A DNA stretch of 64,000 nt from contig NZ_CP134876.1 in NCBI RefSeq assembly GCF_032108445.1, forward strand, positions 6,262,001 to 6,326,000, given 5' to 3'. Source of the stretch: Micromonospora halotolerans (GTDB lineage Bacteria; Actinomycetota; Actinomycetes; Mycobacteriales; Micromonosporaceae). A model generated the notes under the pieces. The model was not told where the DNA came from. It was given only the letters and a program-made list of their open reading frames with translations, and searched no databases. This document shows, piece by piece, positions 43,212 to 51,577 of the stretch (positions within the stretch are counted from its first letter, which is position 1; the number at the start of each line of letters is the position of its first letter). The position numbers and the translations under genes were made by a program.

Positions 43212-44749
43212 GCATGACCGACACCGGGCCGTGGTGGCGCGAGGCCGTCACCTACGAGGTCTATCTGCGCTCGTTCGCCGACGCCGACGGCGACGGCCTC
43301 GGCGACCTGGCCGGCGCGCGGTCCCGGCTGCCCTACCTGGCCGGCCTCGGCGTCGACGCGGTCTGGCTGACCCCGTTCTACCCGAGCCCGGACCATGACG
43401 GCGGCTACGACGTGTCCGACCACCGCGCCGTCGACCCCCGCATGGGTACCCTCGCCGAGCTGGACGGGCTGATCGCCGACGCCCACCGGCTCGGCCTGCG
43501 GGTGGTGGTCGACCTGGTCCTCAACCATGTCTCCAGCGCCCATCCGTGGTTCACCGCGGCCCGCGCGGCCGGCCCCGGCGCACCGGAGCGGGACCGGTTC
43601 CACGTCCGGCCCGGCCGGGGTGTCGCCGGGGAGCTGCCGCCGAACGGCTGGCGGTCCATCTTCGGCGGTCCGGCGTGGGCGCCGTTCGGCGACGGCGAGT
43701 GGTACCTGCACCTGTTCGACATCGAGCAGCCCGACCTGCGTCACGAGCACCCCGAGGTGGCCGCGGACGCCGCGGCGACGCTGCGGTTCTGGCTGGACCG
43801 CGGCGTCGACGGGGTGCGCTTCGACGCCGCGGGCTCGCTGGTCAAGGACCCGGCCTATCCGGAGCTGCCCGCCGGCTGGCAGGCCGGTGACCCGTCGCCG
43901 TACAGCGATCGCGACGAGGTGCACGAGATCTACCGCCGGTGGGCGCGGCAGCTCGCCGCGTATCCCGGTGACCGGCTCGGCGTGGCCGAGACCTGGGGCG
44001 GGCCGGAGGTGGTCGGGCCGTACCTGCGCCCGGACGAGTTGGGGCAGGCCTTCGCGATGGACCCGCTCTACTGGCCGCTGCGGCCGGAGCCCTGGCGGGC
44101 GGGGGTGGACGCGCTGCTCGCGGCCACCACCCGGCACGGCCGGCTGCCGGCGTGGGTGCACGGCAGTCACGACGTGAGCCGCGCGGCGCAGCGGTGGGGC
44201 CGCGACGGCGCCCGGGCCATGCTGCTGGTGATGCTCGCGCTGCCCGGCGCGGTGTACCTGTACGCCGGCGACGAGCTGGGCCTGCCCGAGGTGGCGCTGG
44301 CCGACGACGAGATCCGCGATCCGGTGTTCCGCCGCTCCGGCGGCCAGGAGCGGGGCCGCGACGGCGCCCGGGTGCCGCTGCCGTGGACCGAGGGGCCCGC
44401 GCCGTACGGTTTCGGGCCGGTCGGGTCGACGCCGTGGCTGCCGCAGCCGGCCGGCTGGGGTGGCTTCTCGGTGGCTCGGCAGGCCGACGATCCGGCGTCG
44501 GCGCTGGCGCTGACCCGGGCGGCGCTGCGGCTGCGCGAGCGGTGCTGGCGGGGGCGGCCGGCGGAGGTGGCGTGGCGGGATGCGCCGCCGGGCTGTCTGG
44601 CGTTCCGTCGGGGCGCCGACGGCCCGACCTGCCTGGTCAACCTCGGTGACGTGGCGATCGACCCGCGACCGTACGGGTCGGTGCTGCTCGCCAGCGCGCC
44701 GGTGGACGGCCCGACGCTGCCCGCCCGGTCGGCCGCCTGGCTGGGTTGA
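43208..44749 (+). CDS. GH13 alpha-glucosidase-like enzyme
   Basis: Alpha-amylase-superfamily glycosidase of 513 aa, like oligo-1,6-glucosidase/alpha-glucosidase. It has VYLRSFADADGDGLGDL at the N-terminus, the nucleophile D206 in VDGVRFDAA, the acid/base E261 in VAETWG and the transition-state stabiliser D322 in HGSHD. The usual NHD motif is SHD here, so the residue before the catalytic His is changed. It ends with a short beta domain. No signal peptide. It is translationally coupled to GH39 copy B by a 4-bp overlap. Confidence 0.88.
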   Translation: MSMTDTGPWWREAVTYEVYLRSFADADGDGLGDLAGARSRLPYLAGLGVDAVWLTPFYPSPDHDGGYDVSDHRAVDPRMGTLAELDGLIADAHRLGLRVVVDLVLNHVSSAHPWFTAARAAGPGAPERDRFHVRPGRGVAGELPPNGWRSIFGGPAWAPFGDGEWYLHLFDIEQPDLRHEHPEVAADAAATLRFWLDRGVDGVRFDAAGSLVKDPAYPELPAGWQAGDPSPYSDRDEVHEIYRRWARQLAAYPGDRLGVAETWGGPEVVGPYLRPDELGQAFAMDPLYWPLRPEPWRAGVDALLAATTRHGRLPAWVHGSHDVSRAAQRWGRDGARAMLLVMLALPGAVYLYAGDELGLPEVALADDEIRDPVFRRSGGQERGRDGARVPLPWTEGPAPYGFGPVGSTPWLPQPAGWGGFSVARQADDPASALALTRAALRLRERCWRGRPAEVAWRDAPPGCLAFRRGADGPTCLVNLGDVAIDPRPYGSVLLASAPVDGPTLPARSAAWLG

Positions 44750-44802
44750 CCGGTCGCGCCGAAGCGCTCGACCGGCGGACCGGGACGCGGCCGCCTCACC
44801 CG

Positions 44803-44844
44803 GACGTCGGGTCCGCCGCCACCGGTGGCGGCGGACCCGACGTC
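44803..44844. terminator. 42-bp perfect palindrome, bidirectional terminator
   Basis: A perfect inverted repeat with 21-nt arms (44803-44823 and 44824-44844) and no spacer; the centre is ACCGGT. It lies between the convergent GH39-GH13 and ABC-transporter operons. As RNA it gives a very stable hairpin in either direction. Confidence 0.8.
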
Positions 44845-44863
44845 GCCTCGTCCTCGGGCGTCG

Positions 44864-46744
44864 CTACGAGCGGGCGGCCTTGGCGGCGAAGGGGTTGGGG
44901 ATCGAGTCGAGCAGCAGCCGGGTGTAGTCGTCCTGGGCCGCTCCGATGACCTCGCGGGTCGGGCCACGCTCCACCAGCACGCCCTGGTTGAGCACCAGCA
45001 CCTCGTCGGCGAGCAGGCGGGCGCTGAGCAGGTCGTGGGTGATGTAGAGCATCGCGAGCCGCCGGTTGCGGACCAGCTCGCCGAGCAGTTCCAGGATCTC
45101 GGCGCGGATCGAGACGTCCAGCATCGAGATCGGCTCGTCGGCGATCAGCACCCGCGGGTCGGGGGCGAGAGCGCGGGCGGTCACCACCCGCTGGCGCTGC
45201 CCGCCGGAGAGCTGGTGCGGCAGCTTGTCGAGGAACTGTCCGGCCGGGGACAGTCCGACGCTCTCCAGCAGTTGCGCCGCGCGTTCCCGGATTGCGGCGC
45301 CGCGCAGCCCGGCGAAGTTGACCAGCGGGCGCGACAGGGCGTACGCCACCGTCCGGGTCGGGTTCAACGCGCTGAACGGGTCCTGGAAGACCATCTGCAC
45401 GTGCCGGCGGTAGTCGGCCAGCCCCCGTCCGCGCAGCCGGTCGACCCGCACCTCTGCGCCCCGGACCCCGCTGAAGCGCACCTCGCCGGCGCTGGGACGT
45501 TCGATGCCGGTGATCAGGCGGGCGATCGTGGACTTGCCGCTGCCGCTCTGCCCGACCAGGGCGGTGACCCGGCCGGGGTGCAGGGTGAGCGACACGTCGC
45601 GCACTGCCTCGACGGTGCTGGTGCGCAGCCCACGCCGGCTGGTGTAGCGCTTGGTGACCCGGTCGACGGACAGGACGGCCTCGGCCGCCGCGTCGGTGGT
45701 GTCGCTCGGCTCGGTCAGGGCGCCGGTGGCCGGGAAGTGGCTGCCGATCGTGGCGGCGGCGTCCGCCGCGCCGAGCCGCACCACGGGCAGCCGGTTCTCC
45801 TGGGCGACCAGGCAGCGGACCAGCCCGCCGTGGTCGGGCAGCAACTCGGGATGGACCTGGCGGCAGGCGTCCTCGGCGTGCGGGCACCGGGGGGTGAACA
45901 GGCAGCCGGCCTGCGGCCGGGACAGGTCCGGTGGCCGGCCCGGGATGTAGGTGACCTGCACGTCGGGCAGGCGCGGGTCGGCGTACGAGCCGAGCAGGCC
46001 CCGGGTGTACGGGTGCCGCGGCTCGCGCAGCATGCCGGCCGCCGGGCGGTTCTCGACGATCTCGCCGCCGTACATGACCATCACCCGGTCGGCCATCTCC
46101 AGCACCGTGCCGAGGTCGTGGCTGATGAACAGCACGGCGAAGCCCAACTCGCGGCGCAGTTCGGCCAGCCGGGTGAGGATGCTGCGCTGCACGACCACGT
46201 CGAGCCCGGTGGTCGGCTCGTCGAGCAGCACCAGCTTGGGCCGCAGGGCGAGCGCCAGGGCCAGCGCCACCCGTTGCTTCATGCCGCCGGAGAGTTCGTG
46301 CGGGTACGCCTTGAGCACCCGGGAATCCAGCGAGACCAGGTCGAGCAGCTCGGTGGCCCGCGCGGTGACGTCACCGGGGATCTTGTGCGCGGCGAAGGTG
46401 TCGGCGAACTGCGCCTGCACCCGGATCACCGGGTTGAGCGAGTTCATGCTGCTCTGGAAGACCGTCGACAGGTTGGTCCAGCGCAGCTCGCGCAACTGGT
46501 CCTCGGTGGCGGTGGTCAGATCGACGCCGTCGAAGGTGACCTGGCCGCCGCTGATGCGGGCCGGTGGGGAGAGCAGCCGCAGGACGGCGTTGCCCAGCGT
46601 CGACTTGCCGCAGCCGGACTCCCCCAGCAACCCGACGAACTCGCCCTCGTCGATGCCGAAGGAGACGTCGTGCACGGCGCGGTTGGCCGGCTGGTCGCGC
46701 GGGGTGTAGGTGACGGAGAGGTTCTGCACCTCTAGCAGGGCCAT
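44864..46744 (-). CDS. Fused double ATPase of an Opp/Dpp-type ABC importer (OppD-OppF)
   Basis: ABC ATPase of 626 aa with two full nucleotide-binding domains in one chain. Half 1 has Walker A GESGCGKST, signature LSGGMKQR and Walker B VLLDEPTTGLD. Half 2 has GQSGSGKST, LSGGQRQR and LIADEPISMLD. Between them lies a Cys-containing Opp-type C-terminal region (CLFTPRCPHAEDAC). It energises the permeases encoded just upstream; the stop of the OppC-like gene is 1 bp before its start. Opp-type importers in actinobacteria often carry oligosaccharides or glycosides, which fits the glycosidases around it. Confidence 0.9.
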   Translation of the reverse strand: MALLEVQNLSVTYTPRDQPANRAVHDVSFGIDEGEFVGLLGESGCGKSTLGNAVLRLLSPPARISGGQVTFDGVDLTTATEDQLRELRWTNLSTVFQSSMNSLNPVIRVQAQFADTFAAHKIPGDVTARATELLDLVSLDSRVLKAYPHELSGGMKQRVALALALALRPKLVLLDEPTTGLDVVVQRSILTRLAELRRELGFAVLFISHDLGTVLEMADRVMVMYGGEIVENRPAAGMLREPRHPYTRGLLGSYADPRLPDVQVTYIPGRPPDLSRPQAGCLFTPRCPHAEDACRQVHPELLPDHGGLVRCLVAQENRLPVVRLGAADAAATIGSHFPATGALTEPSDTTDAAAEAVLSVDRVTKRYTSRRGLRTSTVEAVRDVSLTLHPGRVTALVGQSGSGKSTIARLITGIERPSAGEVRFSGVRGAEVRVDRLRGRGLADYRRHVQMVFQDPFSALNPTRTVAYALSRPLVNFAGLRGAAIRERAAQLLESVGLSPAGQFLDKLPHQLSGGQRQRVVTARALAPDPRVLIADEPISMLDVSIRAEILELLGELVRNRRLAMLYITHDLLSARLLADEVLVLNQGVLVERGPTREVIGAAQDDYTRLLLDSIPNPFAAKAARS

Positions 46745-46745
46745 G

Positions 46746-47675
46746 TCAATCCTCCCGGAGGTGCGGGTTGCTCAGCGCGTCGATGCCGAAGTTGATCAGC
46801 GTGAACGAGGTGATCAGCAGCGACAGCGCCAGGCCGGGGGCGATCAGCCAGGCCCACTGCCCGGTGAGCAGGGCGCCGCCGAGGCTGGCCTGGTTGAGCA
46901 TGGTGCCCCAGCTGACCGTCTGCGGGTCGCCGAGCCCCAGGAAGGCCAGGCCCGCCTCGCCGCCGATCGCGCCGAGCGCCGCACCCATGAAGCCGACCAC
47001 GATCAGCGAGGTCATGTTGGGCACGATCTCGCGGGCGATGATCCGGGCGGTGCCGTCGCCGGCGAACCGGGCTGCGGTGATGTAGTCGCGGGTGCGCAGG
47101 GTGATGATCTGCGAGCGCTTGATCCGGGCGCCGTACGCCCAGCCGGTCACGCTGATCACGAAGATGATCAGCCACAGACCCCGGACCGGTGCGTACGCGG
47201 CCAGCGTCACCATCAGCGGCAGCGCCGGCACCACCAGGCCGAGGTTGATCAGGAAGGAGAGCACCTCGTCGACCCAGCCCTGCAGGTAGCCGGCGGTCAA
47301 CCCGATGACCAGCGCGATCAGGGTGGACAGCAGCCCGGCCGCGAGTCCGACGATCAGTGAGGTGCGCGCGCCGACGACGAGTTGGGAGAAGACGTCCTCG
47401 CCCTGTGCCGTGGTGCCGAGCCAGTGACCGCCGGTCGGGCCGAGCGACGTGGGGAAGTCGTCGTCGCGCGGGCCGTACGGTGCGATCAGCGGGGCGAAGA
47501 GCGCGACCAGGATGAACGCGCCGAGCAGCAGCAGGCCGATGCGGCATTTGCGGTTACGCCACAGGATGAGCAGCCAGCCGGGCAGTCGGCTGCGCCGGGC
47601 CAGCTCGGTGGCGGTGGTCTGGAGGCCCTCGGTGTCCGTGCCCGGGGCCGGTACGGCGGGAGCGGGTGTGCTCAT
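46746..47675 (-). CDS. ABC importer permease, OppC/DppC-like
   Basis: Inner-membrane permease of 309 aa with about six membrane segments, an N-terminal OppC-type segment (ILWRNRKCRIGLLLLGAFIL) and the EAA-like loop GEAGLAFLGLGDPQ. It forms a heterodimer with the OppB-like protein. The ATG at 47675 is used. It lies 22 bp after the OppB-like gene in the same operon. Confidence 0.9.
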   Translation of the reverse strand: MSTPAPAVPAPGTDTEGLQTTATELARRSRLPGWLLILWRNRKCRIGLLLLGAFILVALFAPLIAPYGPRDDDFPTSLGPTGGHWLGTTAQGEDVFSQLVVGARTSLIVGLAAGLLSTLIALVIGLTAGYLQGWVDEVLSFLINLGLVVPALPLMVTLAAYAPVRGLWLIIFVISVTGWAYGARIKRSQIITLRTRDYITAARFAGDGTARIIAREIVPNMTSLIVVGFMGAALGAIGGEAGLAFLGLGDPQTVSWGTMLNQASLGGALLTGQWAWLIAPGLALSLLITSFTLINFGIDALSNPHLRED

Positions 47676-47697
47676 GACAGCTCCCTGGTCCGCTCGG

Positions 47698-48693
47698 TCA
47701 TGCCGTCTCCGCCTTTCGGACCCGGGGGTCGAGGAACCCGTAGAGAAGATCGGCGAGGAAGTTGGCCACCAGCACGCCGACGGTGGTGAACAGGAAGATC
47801 GCCTGCATCAACGGGTAGTCGCGGCTGGACACCGATTCCAGCAGCAGGCGGCCCATGCCCGGATAGTTGAAGACCGTCTCGACGAGGACGGTGCCGCCCA
47901 GGACGCTGCCCAGCGCGATGGCGAAGCCGGTGACGTTGGGCAGGATCGCGATCCGGGCGCCGTAGGTGAGGGCGATGCGCCGCCGGGGCAGGCCGCGGGC
48001 GACGGCGAGCCGGGCGTGGTCCTCGCCGAGGCTCTGCACCATGTTGTTGCGCATGCCGATGATCCAGCCGATCGGGCCGGTGATCAGCAGCGCGACGGCG
48101 GGCAGCACGCTGTGCTGGAAGGCGTCGGAGATGAAGATCCAGCTCCAGCCGGGACTGCTGCCGCCGCCGTAGCCGCCACGCTCGGGAAACCAGCGCAGGG
48201 TGATCGCGAAGACGTAGATGAGCAGCAGGGCGAGCCAGAAGAACGGCAGCGTGCCGAGGAACGTCGAGCCGAGGGTGATGACCGAGTCGACCCGGCTGTT
48301 GCGCCGGTACGCGGCCCAGGTGCCCAGCAGCGTGCCGACGATGAAGGAGATGATCTGCGTGACCCCGACCAGGATCACCGTCCACGGCAGGGCTTGGCCG
48401 ATCATGTGGGTGACGCTGTACGGGAAGTAGGTGTACGAGACTCCGAAGTCACCGTGGAGCACCGCGCCGAGGTACTGCAGGTACTGCTCGAAGAGGTTGC
48501 CGTCGGGGGCGCCGAGCATGATCCGGACGGCCTGCACCTGGGCCGGGTCGACGCTCTCGCTCTGCCCCGCCAGCCGGGAGACGATGGCCTCGGCCGGGTC
48601 GCCGGGTTGCAGCCGCGGGATCAGGAAGTTCAGCGTGACGGCGGCCCACAGGGTGCCGAGGAAGAAGACGAAGCGTCGGGCGAAGTAGGCCAC
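47698..48693 (-). CDS. ABC importer permease, OppB/DppB-like
   Basis: Permease of 331 aa with the OppB start YFARRFVFFLGTLWAAVTLN, about six membrane segments and the EAA-like region ETVFNYPGMGRLLLESV. The GTG at 48693 is chosen because GGAAGGGAGG lies just upstream; an ATG at 48753 would add 20 Arg/Pro-rich residues. It lies 64 bp after the binding-protein gene. Confidence 0.9.
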   Translation of the reverse strand: MAYFARRFVFFLGTLWAAVTLNFLIPRLQPGDPAEAIVSRLAGQSESVDPAQVQAVRIMLGAPDGNLFEQYLQYLGAVLHGDFGVSYTYFPYSVTHMIGQALPWTVILVGVTQIISFIVGTLLGTWAAYRRNSRVDSVITLGSTFLGTLPFFWLALLLIYVFAITLRWFPERGGYGGGSSPGWSWIFISDAFQHSVLPAVALLITGPIGWIIGMRNNMVQSLGEDHARLAVARGLPRRRIALTYGARIAILPNVTGFAIALGSVLGGTVLVETVFNYPGMGRLLLESVSSRDYPLMQAIFLFTTVGVLVANFLADLLYGFLDPRVRKAETA

Positions 48694-48757
48694 CGGGACC
48701 CTCCCTTCCGGGGGACGGGCCGGCCGGCGTGCGGGTGCGCGCCGGCCGGCCATCGGC

Positions 48758-50431
48758 TTACTTGGCGTTGGTTCCGGTGGGCCGCAGGTTGGTGATGATG
48801 AGCAGGTTGTCGCTGGGCGCGGCGTAGGGGTTCTCCTCGCTGGGCCAGCCGGTGGCCTTCGCGGTGCGGTACTGGAACCACTTGGCGCCGTACCAGAGCG
48901 GGATCATCGGCACCTGCTCGGTCATGACCCGGGTCAGATCCGCGACGGCGGCCTTCTGGCCCGCCTCGTCGGTGGCGGTGCGCAGGGTGTCGATCAACTG
49001 GTCCGTGCGGGGATCGTTCCAGCGGACGAAGTTGCTGACCGCCTTCTTGCCGATCGGTGCGGACTGGTCGCTGGCCAGCGGCTCCTGGAAGTTGCGGAAC
49101 ATGTTGCAGCTTCCACCGTGCACGCCGAGCAGCATGTCGTAGTTGCCGATCGCCCGGTCGTTCTCGTACGCCTCGGGGGTGGGCGTCTCGGCCCGCACGG
49201 TGAACCCGAGCGCGTTCAGGTTCGCCACGATGATGCGCTGCGCCTGTACCCAGTCGGTCCAGGAGCCGGGGACCCGGAAGCTGAAGGCGATGGGCTTGCC
49301 GTCCTTGCCGACCCGCTTGCCGGCGCCGTTCTTCGGGTAGCCGGCGGCGGTCAGGTCGGCGTCGGCCCGGGCCGCGTCGTAGCCGGCCACGCCCTGGTTG
49401 GGGATGTCCTTCGGCAGCCACTCGGCCTGCCCGGGGACCACCAGGCCAGTCTGGCTGGCCGGCTTGACGTAGCCGAGCTGCGCCTTGTCGACGATCTCCT
49501 GCCGGTTGAACGCGGGCACCAGGGCCTTGCGGAAGGCGGTGTCGTTGAACGGCGCCTTGGTCAGGTTCATGTAGACGCTGATCGAGCCGCCGGAGGGGAA
49601 CCAGTACTTGTTGTGCTCGGGGTCCCGGTCGACGTACGCCTTCTTGATGTCCGGCACGAACATCGCGTTGGTGTCGTACTCGCCGCGGCTGAGCTTGAGC
49701 TGGTCGATCTGGCCGCCGCCGTCGGCCTTGTGGAACCGCAGCTCGTCGACCTTGACCTTGTCGGCCTGCCAGTAGTCGGCGTTGCGGCCCAGCGTGAGCT
49801 GCTGGGGGTTGAAGGCCTTGACGGTGAAGGGTCCCGTGCCGACCGGCTTCTCCGCGTTGGGGAAGGTCACCGGGTCACCCACGGTGGACCAGACGTGCTT
49901 GGGCACGATCTTGATCTCGCCGAACAGCGTGAACGCCGCCGCGCCGGGCTGGGCGAACCGCATCGTGACGGTCTGCGGGTCGGTCGCCTCGACCGCGCTC
50001 AGGTACCGCCAGATCCCCTTGGTGTCGAGCGCCTTGTGCTGCTTGAGCATGTCGTAGGTGAAGGCGACGTCGTCGGCCGAGAACGGCTTGCCGTCGTTCC
50101 ACTTCACGCCCTGGCGCAGCTTCCAGACCAGCGTCTTCGGGTCGCTCCACGTCCATTCCGTGGCCAGCCAGGGCTTGGCCTGGCAGCCGTAGTTGTCGTA
50201 GGTGATCAACTGCTCGAAGACGTACTCGGTGGCGCCGAGCCGGCTGGCGTCCAGGTAGGGGTTGTAGTTGGCCTGCGGGTTGCTGCCGCCGCCGAAGTCG
50301 CCGTAGTCGAGGTAGGCGATCCGGCCGTCGGTGCCGGGGCCGGACTTCTGCTCCGTACCGGTGCACCCGGCGGTCGCCAGGGCGACGGCCGCGGCGACCG
50401 CGGCGATCCGGGCTAGTCTCGATCGTTTCAC
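48758..50431 (-). CDS. ABC solute-binding lipoprotein (SBP_bac_5 type)
   Basis: Extracellular solute-binding lipoprotein of 557 aa. The signal peptide ends in a lipobox (ALATAGC, Cys about residue 23), so it is anchored to the outer face of the membrane. The mature part is of the OppA/DppA type (WKLRQGVKWNDGKPFSADDV, PVGTGPFTVKAF). Such proteins bind peptides or, in many actinobacteria, oligosaccharides. The GTG at 50431 overlaps the lacI stop (GTGA) and follows GGAGGTACC. Neighbouring glycosidases suggest a glycoside ligand. Confidence 0.9.
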   Translation of the reverse strand: MKRSRLARIAAVAAAVALATAGCTGTEQKSGPGTDGRIAYLDYGDFGGGSNPQANYNPYLDASRLGATEYVFEQLITYDNYGCQAKPWLATEWTWSDPKTLVWKLRQGVKWNDGKPFSADDVAFTYDMLKQHKALDTKGIWRYLSAVEATDPQTVTMRFAQPGAAAFTLFGEIKIVPKHVWSTVGDPVTFPNAEKPVGTGPFTVKAFNPQQLTLGRNADYWQADKVKVDELRFHKADGGGQIDQLKLSRGEYDTNAMFVPDIKKAYVDRDPEHNKYWFPSGGSISVYMNLTKAPFNDTAFRKALVPAFNRQEIVDKAQLGYVKPASQTGLVVPGQAEWLPKDIPNQGVAGYDAARADADLTAAGYPKNGAGKRVGKDGKPIAFSFRVPGSWTDWVQAQRIIVANLNALGFTVRAETPTPEAYENDRAIGNYDMLLGVHGGSCNMFRNFQEPLASDQSAPIGKKAVSNFVRWNDPRTDQLIDTLRTATDEAGQKAAVADLTRVMTEQVPMIPLWYGAKWFQYRTAKATGWPSEENPYAAPSDNLLIITNLRPTGTNAK

Positions 50432-51459
50432 TTGCCGGTACCTCCAGTGGGGGGTTGCGCCGGGCAGCCGCAGCTGCGACGCACGACGAACTCGGTGGGG
50501 AGGACGATGCTCTCGGGCGCCGCGGCGTGGGGGTCGCCGGCGGCGTTGAGGATCTGCCGGGCGGCCTCGGCGGCCAGGTCCCGGATCGGTTGCCGCACAG
50601 TGGTCAGCGACGGGGAGACGAGGGCGGCCATGGGCGCGTCGTCGAAGCCGGTGATGACGAGGTCCTCGGGCACGCGCAGCCCCCGGCCGAGGGCCCCGAC
50701 GAGGACGCCGATGGCGATCTCGTCGTTGGCGCACACCACCGCCTGCGGCGCGGCGCCGTTGACGAGCAGCCGCTCGGCGGCCAGGACGCCGTCCGGCTGC
50801 TGCATGGCGACCCGGACCGGCTCGGCGGGCGGGGTGAGGTCCGCCTCCCGGTACGCCGCCCGGAAGCCGGCCCACCGCTCGCTGACGTCGGGCGAGCCGT
50901 CCGGGTTGCCGACGAAGGCCAGCTCGCGCAGGCCGTGGTCGACCAGCAGGTGTCGGGTCAGCCGGGTCATGGCCGGGGCGTTGTCGACGCTGACCGAGGA
51001 GACCGTGTCCGGGCCCCGGCCGGCCAGGACGACGACCGGCACCGTCGCTGCGAGCCGGAGCAGCGCTGGTTCGGAGATGGTGCCGCCGATGACGGCTATG
51101 CCGTCGACGCGGCGGGCCATCTCCAGCACCTGGTCGTCGGAGTCCTCGCGCAGATGCGTGCAGAGGATGTGCACGCTGGCCCGCGCCGGGACGGCCTCCG
51201 ACTCGAAGCCCTGGATCAGTTCGGTGAAGTACGGGCCGGACAGGCCGGGGAAGACCAGGCCGAGCGCGCCGTGCCGGCCCGCCGCGAGGGCTCGACCGAG
51301 GTGGTCCGGCCGGTAGCCATGCTCCTCGATGGCTTCCAGGACGCGTCGTCGCATCTCCTCCGACACCTGACCGGTGCCGTTGGAGACCCGGGACACCGTG
51401 GCGACCGAGACTCCGGCGAGCCGGGCGATCTCCCGAACCGTGACCCGACTGTTGCCCAT
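50428..51459 (-). CDS. LacI-family transcriptional regulator
   Basis: LacI/GalR repressor of 343 aa. The HTH is VREIARLAGVSVATVSRVSN with hinge ALAAGRHGALGLVFP. A periplasmic-binding-like effector domain follows (FVGNPDGSPD, CANDEIAIG, ITGFDDAPMA). Its C-terminal CGCPAQ is a family feature. The ATG at 51459 follows GAGGAAG. It is the first gene of the ABC operon and divergent from the GH35 gene. The operator at 51489-51500 is 30 bp upstream, so autoregulation is likely. The same site upstream of the GH39 operon suggests it controls that operon too. Confidence 0.92.
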   Translation of the reverse strand: MGNSRVTVREIARLAGVSVATVSRVSNGTGQVSEEMRRRVLEAIEEHGYRPDHLGRALAAGRHGALGLVFPGLSGPYFTELIQGFESEAVPARASVHILCTHLREDSDDQVLEMARRVDGIAVIGGTISEPALLRLAATVPVVVLAGRGPDTVSSVSVDNAPAMTRLTRHLLVDHGLRELAFVGNPDGSPDVSERWAGFRAAYREADLTPPAEPVRVAMQQPDGVLAAERLLVNGAAPQAVVCANDEIAIGVLVGALGRGLRVPEDLVITGFDDAPMAALVSPSLTTVRQPIRDLAAEAARQILNAAGDPHAAAPESIVLPTEFVVRRSCGCPAQPPTGGTGK

Positions 51460-51488
51460 GGCTTCCTCTATCCGTAACGTGCGTGACG

Positions 51489-51500
51489 GTAACCGGTTTC
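51489..51500. promoter_or_regulatory. LacI-type operator between lacI and the GH35 gene
   Basis: GTAACCGGTTTC is the exact reverse complement of GAAACCGGTTAC at 39509-39520. It lies 30 bp before lacI and about 78 bp before the GH35 start, in the shared promoter region. Confidence 0.75.
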
Positions 51501-51577
51501 AGGGCACCATAAGCAGGCGTCCGCCAGATCACAAGAGGGACCGCCTGAAGATCCGCCGAGAGGAAGAGTCACCCCGC

